Source: Actinostola sp. cb2023
Lineage: Eukaryota > Cnidaria > Anthozoa > Actiniaria > Actinostolidae
Length of the DNA stretch: 64,000 nucleotides
Direction: 5' to 3'
Assembly: GCA_033675265.1 (NCBI GenBank)
Contig: JAUJYZ010000289.1
Location: 221,001 to 285,000, forward strand
In this document: positions 52,619 to 62,259 of the stretch, piece after piece
Layout of the letters: each line of letters opens with the position of its first letter
Numbering within the stretch: position 1 is the stretch's first letter
Program-made: the position numbers and the translations under genes
Notes under the pieces: generated by a model
The model's database searches: none
Told to the model about the DNA's origin: nothing
Seen by the model: the letters and a program-made list of their open reading frames with translations, nothing else

Positions 52619-52692
52619 GAAAATGGGCATATTGGGACAGGAAAAAATGTCCGTTGTCCGTATTATCCGGTGTCCGTATTAAACAGGTATAT
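52297..52692. mobile_element. Pogo/Tigger-like MITE
   Basis: Starts cagtggaactcggttaatac then ggacacc and ends with the inverted type (ggtgtccgtattaaacagg). Internal tgtccgtattat repeats and an ATT microsatellite at 52585-52618 are present. The cagt...ggttaatacggacacc terminus is typical of Tigger-like elements in invertebrates. It lies within the larger long-TIR element. Confidence 0.65.
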
Positions 52693-52730
52693 TTTATAGA
52701 TATTTGTATGAGTTTCGGCAGGGGGGGTTG

Positions 52731-53549
52731 GGGACTCCCATATATAAAGTGGTTGGGATGCTCGTCGTACCTCACCTTATTATCACTTATTTTCGCGTGT
52801 CTTTAATTTCGCGATTTTCACGTTTGAAAAAACCCCGCGAAATTAAAGACTCGCGAATAATAATTACGACGAAAATTAACGAAGCGAAACTTTGTCACGC
52901 AGTGATGTCTTGAATTGAAACATCATTTACCCAATTCAAAACAATATGTTTGTATACTGCACCGGATCATAATTTAAAAAACGTGAAATTAAGTTCCCTT
53001 ATACACGTTTTTTTCTGCAAAATCGCGAAATCAAAGCCTCGTGAAATATGCCTCTGACATGTTCGCGAAATTAAGGACGCGCGAAAATAAGTGATACTAA
53101 GGTACCTTTTAGGGGTCCAGATCCGCGATTTGGTACCTCTTAGGGTGTCACAAATCTAAAAGGACCACAAAAGACTAAGCCGGTACCTTTTAGGGTGATA
53201 TATTTAAAACGTTAAATATATTTCAAAGATCGCAACGTTTCCGATTAATACTGATGAAGGCCATTGATTAATGGCCGAAACGTCTATATAAAAAAAACAG
53301 AAGTCAGAGACAAACACTGTATAATCAATAATGTACCTTTTAGGGTGTTTGTCAGTAAATTTGATACCCGAGACAAGATAATGACAACTGGAATGACAGT
53401 TATAGCTTTTGTCACTTTAGAGTTGGTACCTTTTAGGGGTAAAAATTATTTGTTGCCACACCCACCTGGACAAGACTCGGATACCTTTTAGGGGTAAATT
53501 TCAAAATTTCCGACGAGCATCCCAACCACTTTATATATGGGAGTCCCAC
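52731..53549. mobile_element. Nested TIR element, ~820 bp
   Basis: The termini gggactcccatatataaagt, plus ggttgggatgctcgtcg, are inverted at 53511-53549. The left inner part has many tcgcga/cgcgaaatt motifs (52795-53100); the right inner part has the ggtaccttttagggg motif series. Non-coding. Confidence 0.8.
53100..53500 (+). repeat. Six spaced copies of ggtaccttttagggg
   Basis: Near-copies start at about 53101, 53136, 53181, 53332, 53426 and 53480, all in the same orientation, with unequal spacing of 35 to 150 bp. They are separated by unrelated sequence, so this is not a simple tandem array. Confidence 0.85.
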
Positions 53550-54760
53550 CGAGACGTTTGCCGGTCTTTAGCAGGTCATCAGTCAACATAAAACGCGTTA
53601 AAATTGTGTAAAAGAAGACAATGTGTATTTTGTCCTTTGTCCTAAACAGGGTCCTAAAATAGAGGGTGTTGTCCTAGACAGGGTAGGTATTTTAGATTTT
53701 GTTGTCCTAAACAGGGTCAGGGTTTCAAACCCTCAGCGGCACCCCTATACCCAAACATGGGTCAAGTACCCCCAGGGTGTATATACTGTGTATTTCAATC
53801 AATCGCTAGACATCCCGACCCCCACCCCCTTGACCAACATGCTGTTCAAGGTATTATGCAAATTGTATTCACAGTGACCCGAGAACGTGTTTAGAAGATA
53901 TTTCCAGAAATCTTGCTAACCTATTTCGCTTAACAACAGTAGAGGAACAAGAATGTAAAGGAATATTCAAGTTATGAACAGTTTTGACGGCTGGATAATT
54001 CAACCGTATTTCAGAATCCAAGTGTCAAATATTCAACGCACACATAACAGCATAATATGTCATGCAATGATATCCCGATGCATTGCAAGCATAGAAACGA
54101 GAAAATGTATGTTGTTTAACAGTTATACATGGCTCTGAAGTTAACAGAAACATTGTACGGATATTTTACCAATTGTCACGTGGTCACGCAATCACCGTTT
54201 TTGATGTTTTTCGAGTGGTGAATAAAAGAGTTTTCTCAGAAGCAAAACGTCAATTGCCCAAATAAAACTTTCAAGATTCCAAAACTATATCATCTTCTTA
54301 GTACGTAGCTGCAATATTATAAAATTTGGATCACTGGCACATGACTAAAAAACTATTATTTTTGACCCACCGGTTGGATTTTCCAAATAGTGCACTTTGA
54401 TTTGGAATTTATTGGACTTCTTAAACTCGCTGAATGTTTATGATATTAAGCCTAGAGATCAAGGAAGAGTTATACAATACAGCGATGGTGTTGAAATATT
54501 TGTGTTAATTTTAGTTTTGATATACGAATGGAATGAATTTGATGCATTTTCACTCCGCCGACAGTCATTACATGGCGTCTGAAGCCAAAATAGTTTTTTT
54601 CGATTTTCTCCAAAACAAATAAATATTTTCCCAAACAAACTACACAGCGTTTATATTCAGACCAAGGGCTACTCATATGCAAAGTTAGAGCGAATTCCAT
54701 TTTTGTGATTTTTGCCACCATATTGGGTTTTTGTTTGATAATTGTACGGCCTTACACTTA

Positions 54761-55236
54761 AGTGACGAGAAGAGCTTGAAATTAAAGCGTACTTTGCAGT
54801 TTGCTGCAACCGACGTCTTGTAGATGCGTTAAGGCTTTTTCAGTCTTTCAAAAATCTTAAATTTAAACTCAAATGTCGGGAAAAACTCTTGGAAGTCTTC
54901 GGTGCATCGATTTTAAGAATCATCCATTCAGTAGTGTATTAATTTAAGCTTGAAAGGTACGTTTTAATTGTTTTGTTTTCAATGTTGTTGTTTTATACGC
55001 TGGTTCCAGAGGCGCTTTTCGCTATTTAGGCGAGAGTATGCGCGAACGGAGAGAAGAGAAGAGAGCGCCTCTGGTAGAATCGGTTGGGAATCTCACTTCC
55101 ATGCTAGGCCCCAAGTCTCTCTCTGTCGCTAAAACCGGTTTTCCGGGTTTGGCTGAAACAAACACGCAAAACCGGTTTGGCGACACATGACTGATCATAT
55201 TACGACAACTTTGAATGGTTTCTAAATATCGCTTTC
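54761..55236 (+). other. Upstream region of the DUF6589-type gene
   Basis: Includes a hairpin: ccagaggcgctttt at about 55008 and agagcgcctctgg near 55062-55074. A promoter is not evident. Confidence 0.45.
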
Positions 55237-55715
55237 ATGAATACTCCTATGAAAAAAGTTTTATGTGAAATTGATGTAAACAGTCTTTGTAGAGTATGTA
55301 ACATCAACATATCGATATCGGGAAGAGGGAAGTTCCATTTGTTTGACGGCAAAGCTTCAAAGAAGCAAAATATTGCCACAAGATTGTCTTTGGTTTTGGA
55401 TTGTCCCGTAGAAAGATCGGACGTATCCTCCTGTATTTGCAATAAATGTCGGCGGGAATTGGAGAAACTGGAAAAGTATCAAATTTATCTTCAAAATTTT
55501 AAGCAATTAAGTAATAAAACACTTCATAAACAGAGTGGAACAGCCGCAACTCAGCGCGTGATACGATGTCATCGCGGAAACTCGCCGAGCAGTGCCAAAA
55601 TTCCACTGAGAAAAAAACTGCAACTGCAAGGCGAATTTTGTACCCTGCCAACCTAAATAGAACATTTCACGAGGATGCTTGTGTCACGAAGCCCAGAACA
55701 GCTTCCAGTGTTGAG
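55237..55715 (+). pseudogene. Exon 1: ZAD-like cysteine module
   Basis: The ATG at 55237 opens MNTPMKKVLCEIDVNSLCRV. Two CX2C pairs about 50 residues apart and a following Lys/Glu helix resemble a ZAD-type zinc module. The frame ends in a stop at 55656, whereas the neighbouring register (NSTEKKTATARRILYPANLN) leads to an in-phase donor gag|gtaaga at 55716. A 1-bp or 2-bp indel between about 55566 and 55650 explains this. Confidence 0.65.
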
Positions 55716-57242
55716 GTAAGATCTACTCACTTTATAGATAGATCGTTCCAAATCATAATTGATACTAATTAAGCTACACGTATAGCCTTACATGTAAGTT
55801 ATACATGTAGTCTTCACAAATTACTAAACGCAGTGAAACTATGCTATCTTTATCGAGAGATTGCGTGTGTGATGTTTCATTAATCTTTATTTACTTTTTC
55901 CTGTTATATTTTGTATTATTTAAGGTATCAGGGTACCCCAAAAACCTTTCAAACCACAGGTTTTGATTTTTTTTTGACAATCAAATCAAATTGAATATTA
56001 TCTATCATCTCCAAAAATAGAATCTAAAAAACATTTCCCCCTAAAAAGTTAGAATCAAAAAACGAATTTTGGATTTCGTTTGATGCAAAAAGATGTTGAC
56101 AAGCAAGCTGTCAACAGCACTCACGCAACAGACTTTCCACAAAGATTCAGATGCGAAGAAAGTATCCAAAAATCGTAACTGCTCACTCAAAATATCCTTG
56201 AATAACGATGCCAAACCACTCACGGTCAAAGTCCTCCTATTTCCCGCCAGCAGTAACTTTGTTTTCCTGTCTCGTTGTGTTACGTCGTTATGAACTGTAA
56301 GGCGATCTTCTTTTGACTACCATTCATATGTCATCAGGTATTGAATCACATATTTGTGGTGGATTATTGCAGCTTGTGTAAACAAAGGCCCACTTGACTT
56401 GAAAAACATTTTGGGCTTTTTCTCAACGAGCAAATTGACGAAAATACGGGTGTTATTTTGAGCTCCTAAACAAACGGGTTTTATTCGATTCAGCTGAGAT
56501 TTTTAGGACTTCATCTCTAATTATCATTCTTCAAAACCGTATCTCCGATTTTTGATATTTTAATGATTTCATGAGTTATTAACTGATTAGTAAAGAACAA
56601 TGTATTTTTAGCGTACCAAACGTTTCGCGGCAGATAAGAAAGCAACGGGGAAACGTATCGATAAACGGAGACACAGTTTTGATAATTGATATCTCTAGAG
56701 TGCATAGAGATAATGATCTTGAATTTCCGATAAAATGCGGCTGTCTGGGACCTCGCCGGATAACGCTATATGAAAATTCGTTGATCTTGACTTATATCTA
56801 AAACGCGTATGTACTTTTTGTTAATAGACCATTAGTTGGAATCTCCATTTATTTAGCTTTCAGAAAATGTATACTTTATTTGGGGTTTAAATGGACGGAT
56901 TCTGTGTTAAAGCGACATGAATGCATACCGGTCGGTAGGGGTACACTGATACCTAAAGTGTTGTTTACGAGGCCACGAGATAAATAAGACAGGGTGTCTC
57001 TCAGCTGACAACTTACACGAATAAGCGACGTTAGACAGTCTGTGTCTATTTTTACTAATGAGTGAAAAACTAAGCTATAAGTACAGTCCAAGTGTATATT
57101 CTATATATTACACTAATTGGTATATATACATCTATTTTCATCTACTTATCTACAAAAAAGAAGCTATACAGTCCAAGTGTATATTGTGTATATTTAATGG
57201 TCCATAAAATGACAAAAATTAATCATTGAAATTAATGTTTAG
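55716..57242 (+). other. Intron 1 of the DUF6589-type gene
   Basis: 1.5 kb, AT-rich. Short frames on both strands have no signature. No array or long inverted repeat was noticed. Confidence 0.5.
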
Positions 57243-57719
57243 GTAAAAGTTATGTATCCAAGCAAGACCTTAACTAAAACCCTTACAGATGAAAGCGTCA
57301 AATCTATTGCAAGAAGTTTAGCCAGTGGTGAGCATGATACCATTGTCAATGCAGTGTGGAAATCCTCCAAAATGAAGGAAAAGTTAATGACCAAGGTCGA
57401 GAACGAAATAGAAGATGAGTGTGCTGAGTTGAGTAGTAAAAAAAATCCATCCATTTTATCCAACGCAATACCTGTGAACATTATGGAATTGACAGATTCC
57501 AAAATAGTAAATGAATTGATGTCAAGAGCACCAACACTCTATCGAACCATGCAAGCAGCTTGTTCTCGAAGAGGAGAACATAAAAACCCAAAAAGAAAGT
57601 TCACGCTGTAAGTATGGCTAGCTCAACACTTTTGAGATGCAGAAATCCAACCATGTCTGCAATGGCTTATCGCGTTTCTATCTTATTATGGCATGGATCG
57701 AGGAGTTGAAAAAAAGGTA
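57243..57719 (+). pseudogene. Exon 2: MYPSKTLTKTL block
   Basis: The acceptor ttaatgtttag and phase 0 continue exon 1: VKVMYPSKTLTKTLTDESVK, then KMKEKLMTKVENEIEDECAE and VNELMSRAPTLYRTMQAACS. After RRGEHKNPKRK the frame must shift to read HAVSMASSTLLRCRNPTMSA and MAYRVSILLWHGSRS, the conserved next block of the family. A TGA at about 57708 breaks it before the donor aaaaag|gtatgt near 57718. Confidence 0.65.
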
Positions 57720-58063
57720 TGTTATAAAATAACGATTTATAATGAAAACAATTCTACCCTAACCCAATTTAAGAAAGGATAAGGAATCTACATTTTTTGT
57801 CAGCTTTGAGATTAAAAAAAAGAAGAAAGAAACTAAGCAAGCAAATGATAAAAGTGTGAAGTGTTGTGCATAATATGCCCTTTGCAGTACCTGGTCTAAA
57901 ACTAAAACTTTCAGAGAAAGTTTATTTTGACATGTTTATATTCTGACATTATTATTGCTACTCTTATATTGTTTTATTGACACGTGACTAGGTCATGCAA
58001 ATGGCCTATTATGCTGCATTACATGTATACCTGGTTTTAATGTGAAATTATTTGTTTCTATAG

Positions 58064-58456
58064 CTTTTGGATAGATTCTCTCGTTGGGGAATAAGTACCC
58101 TTAACATGGTTGATGAATTTGGAATAGATTTTGACAAAGAAGTTATGGACTGGAAATCGCAGCTGGAACAGAGTTGTATGATTCAAAATATGGTGAACGA
58201 AGTCTAGAAAGTGGCAGAGGCTGCAGAGAATGAAGTGGTTCCTTGTGGTTTTGAAACAGTTAATGTTGAGGACTTGGATCTTACATTTCCTTCCCAGCAG
58301 TTTGATAGCCAAGTCTGTATCAAAGGTGACTTTGGTATTGATGTCACATCCATCAAAGAAAGAACACAAATTGCAATGAATCAGTCTTCACATCTGTGAT
58401 GGATTGTATTTCAGAAACAATTCACAAAAGCATCACTTTGGAAGCAGTCCACACAT
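58064..58456 (+). pseudogene. Exon 3
   Basis: The acceptor tttctatag precedes LLDRFSRWGISTLNMVDEFG and IDFDKEVMDWKSQLEQSCMI. The in-frame TAG at 58205-58207 is followed in the same register by KVAEAAENEVVPCGFETVNV. TGA at 58397 ends that frame; a +1 register reads VMDCISETIHKSITLEAVHT up to the inserted element at 58457. Confidence 0.6.
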
Positions 58457-59311
58457 AGCGTAAAATGAAAGGTCACTTCCGGTGTATTTCCTAATTTGCA
58501 TATTATCTTGTGGTCAAATTTCAAGTTTCAAGCTCATTAACTCCGACATTTTACAGTAAACACGCGTGCAGCCGTACTTTCATAAATTTATAGCAAGATA
58601 ACAGTACGTATCGAAGAAAACTTAACATCGGAAAATAAAATTATTACGACAATAAAACAACTTAATTTAATCCGTACCTCTGAAATGTTTGTCTATCCAG
58701 CGATTTTCTTTGAGTGAATACGGCCCAGAATGGCCGTGTTTTGTATGGAAATCAGGCCGTCGCGAAGAAAACCAGCTTCTTGTGCTTTACGAACGTCCAC
58801 AATAAAATACTTAACATCGGAAATCTGATGTACTTCTACAGCCATTTCAGAAACTTGTATTCGTTTGCCAATAAAATAAGCATATCATGCGATTTTTCAA
58901 GCTTTTTTGTGGTCGCTGTATACGGACAGAACGCCAAATTGCCCAAGTTCGCGAACGTTTTTCTCTTGCCAGAAGGCTTTCTTCGTCTGCCATATTGGAT
59001 AATATAGTAGCCAGGCCTCTGTTCCACAGGGAAACCAAGTTTTCTGGACCCAGACTCCCTTAGATAATCGATTAAATTTGACTGAAAAAGGCTGAAAATC
59101 AAGAGGATTGGCCGAATGGGGACTGGGCCCTAATTTAAACAATTCTCGCGGGATCTTGCGATTTCTGCCTCGGAAAAATACATAAACACGGTCTTTTGGG
59201 GGGAAAATACAGGATTGTTTATCATTATGTTTTTAAATTATTGAAATGTTTTATTTTTGTCATTCAACCAAAAACGTGGTCATGACCTGATTTCTTGGGC
59301 AATTTTACGCT
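58457..59311. mobile_element. TIR element inserted in the DUF6589-type gene
   Basis: atagcgtaaaat (58455-58466) is perfectly inverted at 59302-59313 (attttacgctat). TA or AT duplicates at the ends. The terminal match is only ~12 bp. Inside, the aatacttaacatcggaaa and acgaacgtccac-like motifs recur. No transposase frame. It separates exon 3 sequence from the ITGDN block. Confidence 0.6.
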
Positions 59312-59313
59312 AT

Positions 59314-59695
59314 GATTCTAAAAAAGGAAATTGAGTTTATGCACCCTGCATCATTTCAAATCACTGGAGACAATCTTGACTTGACCGTTAAGGTCAAACA
59401 CATGACAAGCACTAACCAAAATCAAAGCATACCTTGGTTCAACCTCGATGCTGTCCAAAACCGTGTGCATGGAAATCACCTGTCAAATGATAAACCAATC
59501 AAGTCAGTACTTGATATAGAGAATGTAGATTTCCTGCCATCCAGTCAAGACAACCAGGACTTTCTGCATTATGCTGCAGCACTATGTGCCAGAGTTGTTG
59601 TTTCACACTTACCAGCTCTAAACAGATTGAAGGATGTTGTTGTCAGTCACATCCCCCATCAGTACTCTAGTATCATGAAAGAACAATCAAAACAG
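59314..59695 (+). pseudogene. Exon 4: DUF6589 core (ITGDN block)
   Basis: Reads KKEIEFMHPASFQITGDNLD, LTVKVKHMTSTNQNQSIPWF and AALCARVVVSHLPALNRLKD to HIPHQYSSIMKEQSKQ, uninterrupted, with donor cag|gtttgc at 59696 (phase 0). This is the best preserved block and identifies the family. Its original 5' boundary is hidden by the upstream insertion. Confidence 0.8.
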
Positions 59696-59729
59696 GTTTG
59701 CTAACATTGTCTATATTTGATATAATGAT

Positions 59730-60172
59730 AGAGTACAAACAATAAAAGCGTGAAACAGTACTAACTAAATAGTACTAAATAGAGTGATCGTTGAAACAAT
59801 AGAAAACAAAGGATATCAATATTTCAGTAATTGCCCTATTTAATATCATTATGTCACATCAAAACAACTGATCCAAAAATTGTTTTTATATGCTAAGGAT
59901 CATGGTCGCGAGAGGGGGACAAAACAGCATTTTACAGACTGTCTGAAAGTCACCAAACAGTAAATATTGTGGAAAAAGCATCGATGAACATAATATCTGG
60001 AAACTAGCCAATTTTCAATCAAGCGAACATCAGCAGAGCATATTTAGTTCAAATTTATATTGTTCTTCACAATTTTGTCCCCCTCATAAACAGACCGTTA
60101 CGTCATAATGATATAGCGCAATTAATACTATTTAGATTTAGTATTATTTCACGCTGTTAGTGTCTGTACTCT
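59730..60172. mobile_element. MITE with agagtacaaac termini, containing a second MITE
   Basis: The outer arms (agagtacaaacaataaaagc at 59730, gtgaaacagtactaa) are inverted at 60130-60172. It lies in the intron between exons 4 and 5. The inner element occupies about 59831-60123. Confidence 0.7.
59831..60123. mobile_element. Inner MITE, copy 1
   Basis: About 290 bp, strongly similar to 61932-62254: shared gctaaggatcatggtcgc, agagggggacaaaacagc, aacataatatctggaaacta and tgtccccctcataaa. The ends (attgccctatttaatatcat and atgatatagcgcaatt) are degenerate inverted repeats. Confidence 0.75.
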
Positions 60173-60301
60173 ACTTCCAACTTGACTATTTCAACTTGAA
60201 AAAAAGGCTTTTTAGAAATATTATATTATACACCTGTTTTTTTAGCTTAACATATTTTCTTATTGGTAGTAGCATAAAAAATCATTTGTTTCTTTCCACA
60301 G

Positions 60302-60583
60302 GTTCCACTAGGACTTCTTTTCAGAAATGAAAATAACAACCAAGACATGATTGAAATCTTACAAGAACTGCACAACAAGTACCACCTCCCTGTTGAGAAA
60401 GTGGGTGTCAGTGAAGAGGAAGTTGTTGTTCTAGAGAAAATCTTCTTTGGGGGTGACCAACTGACCAATGAGAGGTGCACACATTGTGTAGATGCCAGAA
60501 GTGATGGCGACTCTGAGTACGAGAGACTGCAAGGATATTTGCCCAAAATTGAGGACTGGCATGCAATTCGTATTTTATATCAG
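60302..60583 (+). pseudogene. Exon 5: DUF6589 core (FGGDQLT block)
   Basis: Acceptor tttctttccacag and donor cag|gtaaca at 60584 give 94 uninterrupted codons in phase 0: VPLGLLFRNENNNQDMIEIL, then EEVVVLEKIFFGGDQLTNER and RLQGYLPKIEDWHAIRILYQ. In relatives the next exon starts IWK/TW..LY; I could not find it downstream. Confidence 0.82.
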
Positions 60584-60729
60584 GTAACACATAGATAACA
60601 CATTTACTTTAGGGACCGGTACCCAGTGTTTAATATTACACCACACCATTCACTCCTCTAGTGCCATACCTCTCCCTTATTTCTAGTACATGTATAAATG
60701 ACATGGTGGTAGAGTACAAACATTATACC

Positions 60730-61310
60730 CATGAATAATTAACAATTAGACAACGAGTCCGAGTTGGCTATGAGCAGATAGTCAACGAGGCTCCTGTCGA
60801 GTTGACTATCTTAGCTCATAGACAACGAGGGCGAGTTGTCTAATTGTTTTAGTATAAACAGACTAGCATACTTAATTTTATTCCAATGTATCTTGTTTAA
60901 TTTGCATAGGTAAGAAGAATACGAATTATGCTAGTCATAAGTACACATTTGGCTGAACTAATCTAGCTGTTTAGCTTTACCATCAACAAATTGAAAACTA
61001 AACCAGAAAAGTTGGTTCTTTTGTTGAAAAACTTTCATAAATCAAATAACAAATGAACAAAACACGAGTCAAGAGTGGTGTAGCCTTCGTTTATTACCTC
61101 TATCACTATCAGTATTCCCTTTGACTTTGTCTTCGCTAAAGTTGAAAAATCGGCCCGAATTCGAAAAATCTTCAACTTTAACGATCGTTTCTCGCTCAGT
61201 TTCTGCAGTGTCAGCCAAAGAAAACTTGCTTGAATTGTCAATGAGATGTCTATATTTATGTGCTTTTTCCATTTCTTGTTCTTGAGATTTGTTTCTCGGT
61301 CTATTTTAGC
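60730..61310 (-). repeat. Dispersed repeat copy B with the 67-codon frame
   Basis: The minus-strand frame MEKAHKYRHLIDNSSKFSLA ... GNKRRLHHS-stop (61272-61069) matches copy A at 42140-42650, with about five amino-acid differences clustered near the end. The right end, in this orientation, carries an extra palindrome (gatagtcaactcgacaggag with inverted partner) not present in copy A. Confidence 0.65.
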
Positions 61311-61410
61311 TCTTTTTAGCGAGAAAACAACTATCGGGTTTGTCCGCCATCTTGCTTCATCGCCGTTCACGACAATGGTTACCATGGTGATTCGCTACTA
61401 GGGGACTATC

Positions 61411-61441
<31 letters not shown>

Positions 61442-61931
61442 GATTGCAGGATATGTGATAGACCACTAGTTTGTTTATACTAATAGTAATTAGTACTAAC
61501 TAATTAGTTATTTTTTGAGAAAAAGCTTTTCAACCCAGTGTTTAATATTACACCACCCCACTCACTCCTCTAGTGCCATACCTCTCCCTGAGTACATTAT
61601 TTCTAGTATAAATGACATGGTGGTAGAGTACACACACTAAACCCATGAATTAGTACTATAACTAATTAGTACTAAATAGCACTATGGAACCATTGAAAAC
61701 TAAATAAATCATGTTTTAGTGCTATTTAATTAGTTTTTGTTGAACAGTTAAGGTATCAGGATATGTTTTTTTAGCAAAAATTTCCAAGATTTTTTTAAAG
61801 ATTTTGAATAAGCTTTCCTTTTTCTATGACTTTCTTTAAAAGAAATTAAATTTTTTAACGATTCAAGCAGAGAAAATGAAGATAACCAAAATCGTGACTA
61901 ATTTGCTACAGGAAACGATATGTCAACAGTA

Positions 61932-62254
61932 ATTGCCCTATACCACTATGACGTCACATCAAAACAATCTATTGTTTAAACGCTAAGGATCATGGTCGCT
62001 AGAGGGGGACAAAACAGCAACAACACAAAGGATTTCCCATGATAAATGTATTTTACAGACGGTCTGAAAGCGATAAAAGTCACCAAACACAGTAAATATT
62101 GTGGGAAAAGTATCGATGAACATAATATCTGGAAACTAGCCAATTTGAAATCAAGCGAACCTCAGCAGAGCAGATTTAGTTCAAATTTCTATTGTTCTTC
62201 ACGATTCTGTCCCCCTCATAAATAAGCCGTTACGTCATAGTGGTATAGGGCAAT
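61932..62254. mobile_element. Inner MITE, copy 2 (complete termini)
   Basis: attgccctataccactatga and its near-inverse (tcatagtggtatagggcaat) end at 61932 and 62254. Non-coding. About 80-90 percent similar to copy 1. Confidence 0.8.
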
Positions 62255-62259
62255 TGGTT

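Larger units (their letters stand above)
51081..54758. mobile_element. Long-TIR element (3.68 kb, arms ~820 bp) with nested insertions
   Basis: The arms 51081-51897 and 53933-54758 are inverted copies at high identity, beginning agtgtaaggccgtacaatta. TA flanks each end (51079-51080 and 54759-54760), fitting a TA-targeting superfamily such as Tc1/mariner. Each arm holds an ~80-codon frame (ITKMEFALTLHMGSPWSEYK in one), nearly the same in both simply because the arms match. The 2-kb centre holds a poly-G run, a Tigger-like MITE and another TIR element. No transposase was found. Confidence 0.8.
55237..60583 (+). pseudogene. ZAD-like plus DUF6589-type gene, multi-exon, decayed
   Basis: Exon blocks at 55237-55715, 57243-57719, 58064-58456, 59314-59695 and 60302-60583 are joined by plausible GT-AG introns. 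The N-terminus has a CX2C...CX2C module (LCRVCNINISISGRGKFHLF ... CICNKCRRELEKLEKYQIYL). The C-terminal half matches the DUF6589 family: SFQITGDNLDLTVKVKHMTS, CARVVVSHLPALNRLKDVVV, VPLGLLFRNENNNQDMIEIL and EKIFFGGDQLTNERCTHCVD. This family is expanded in cnidarians and other invertebrates and its function is unknown; a transposon origin is suspected. Disabling changes: a frameshift in exon 1, a frameshift and stop in exon 2, a TAG in exon 3, and an 855-bp TIR insertion. The last exons are not seen before 64000. Confidence 0.78.

Noticed and set aside
51112..54721. A conserved ~80-residue protein (MEFALTLHM...WSEYK) in two copies as a gene family
   Set aside because: The two copies are the two arms of one element, so identity reflects inverted arms rather than selection on protein.
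58836..59142. Minus-strand frames of 63-88 codons inside the inserted TIR element
   Set aside because: Three overlapping registers, no family signature, and the element lacks any transposase-like motif.
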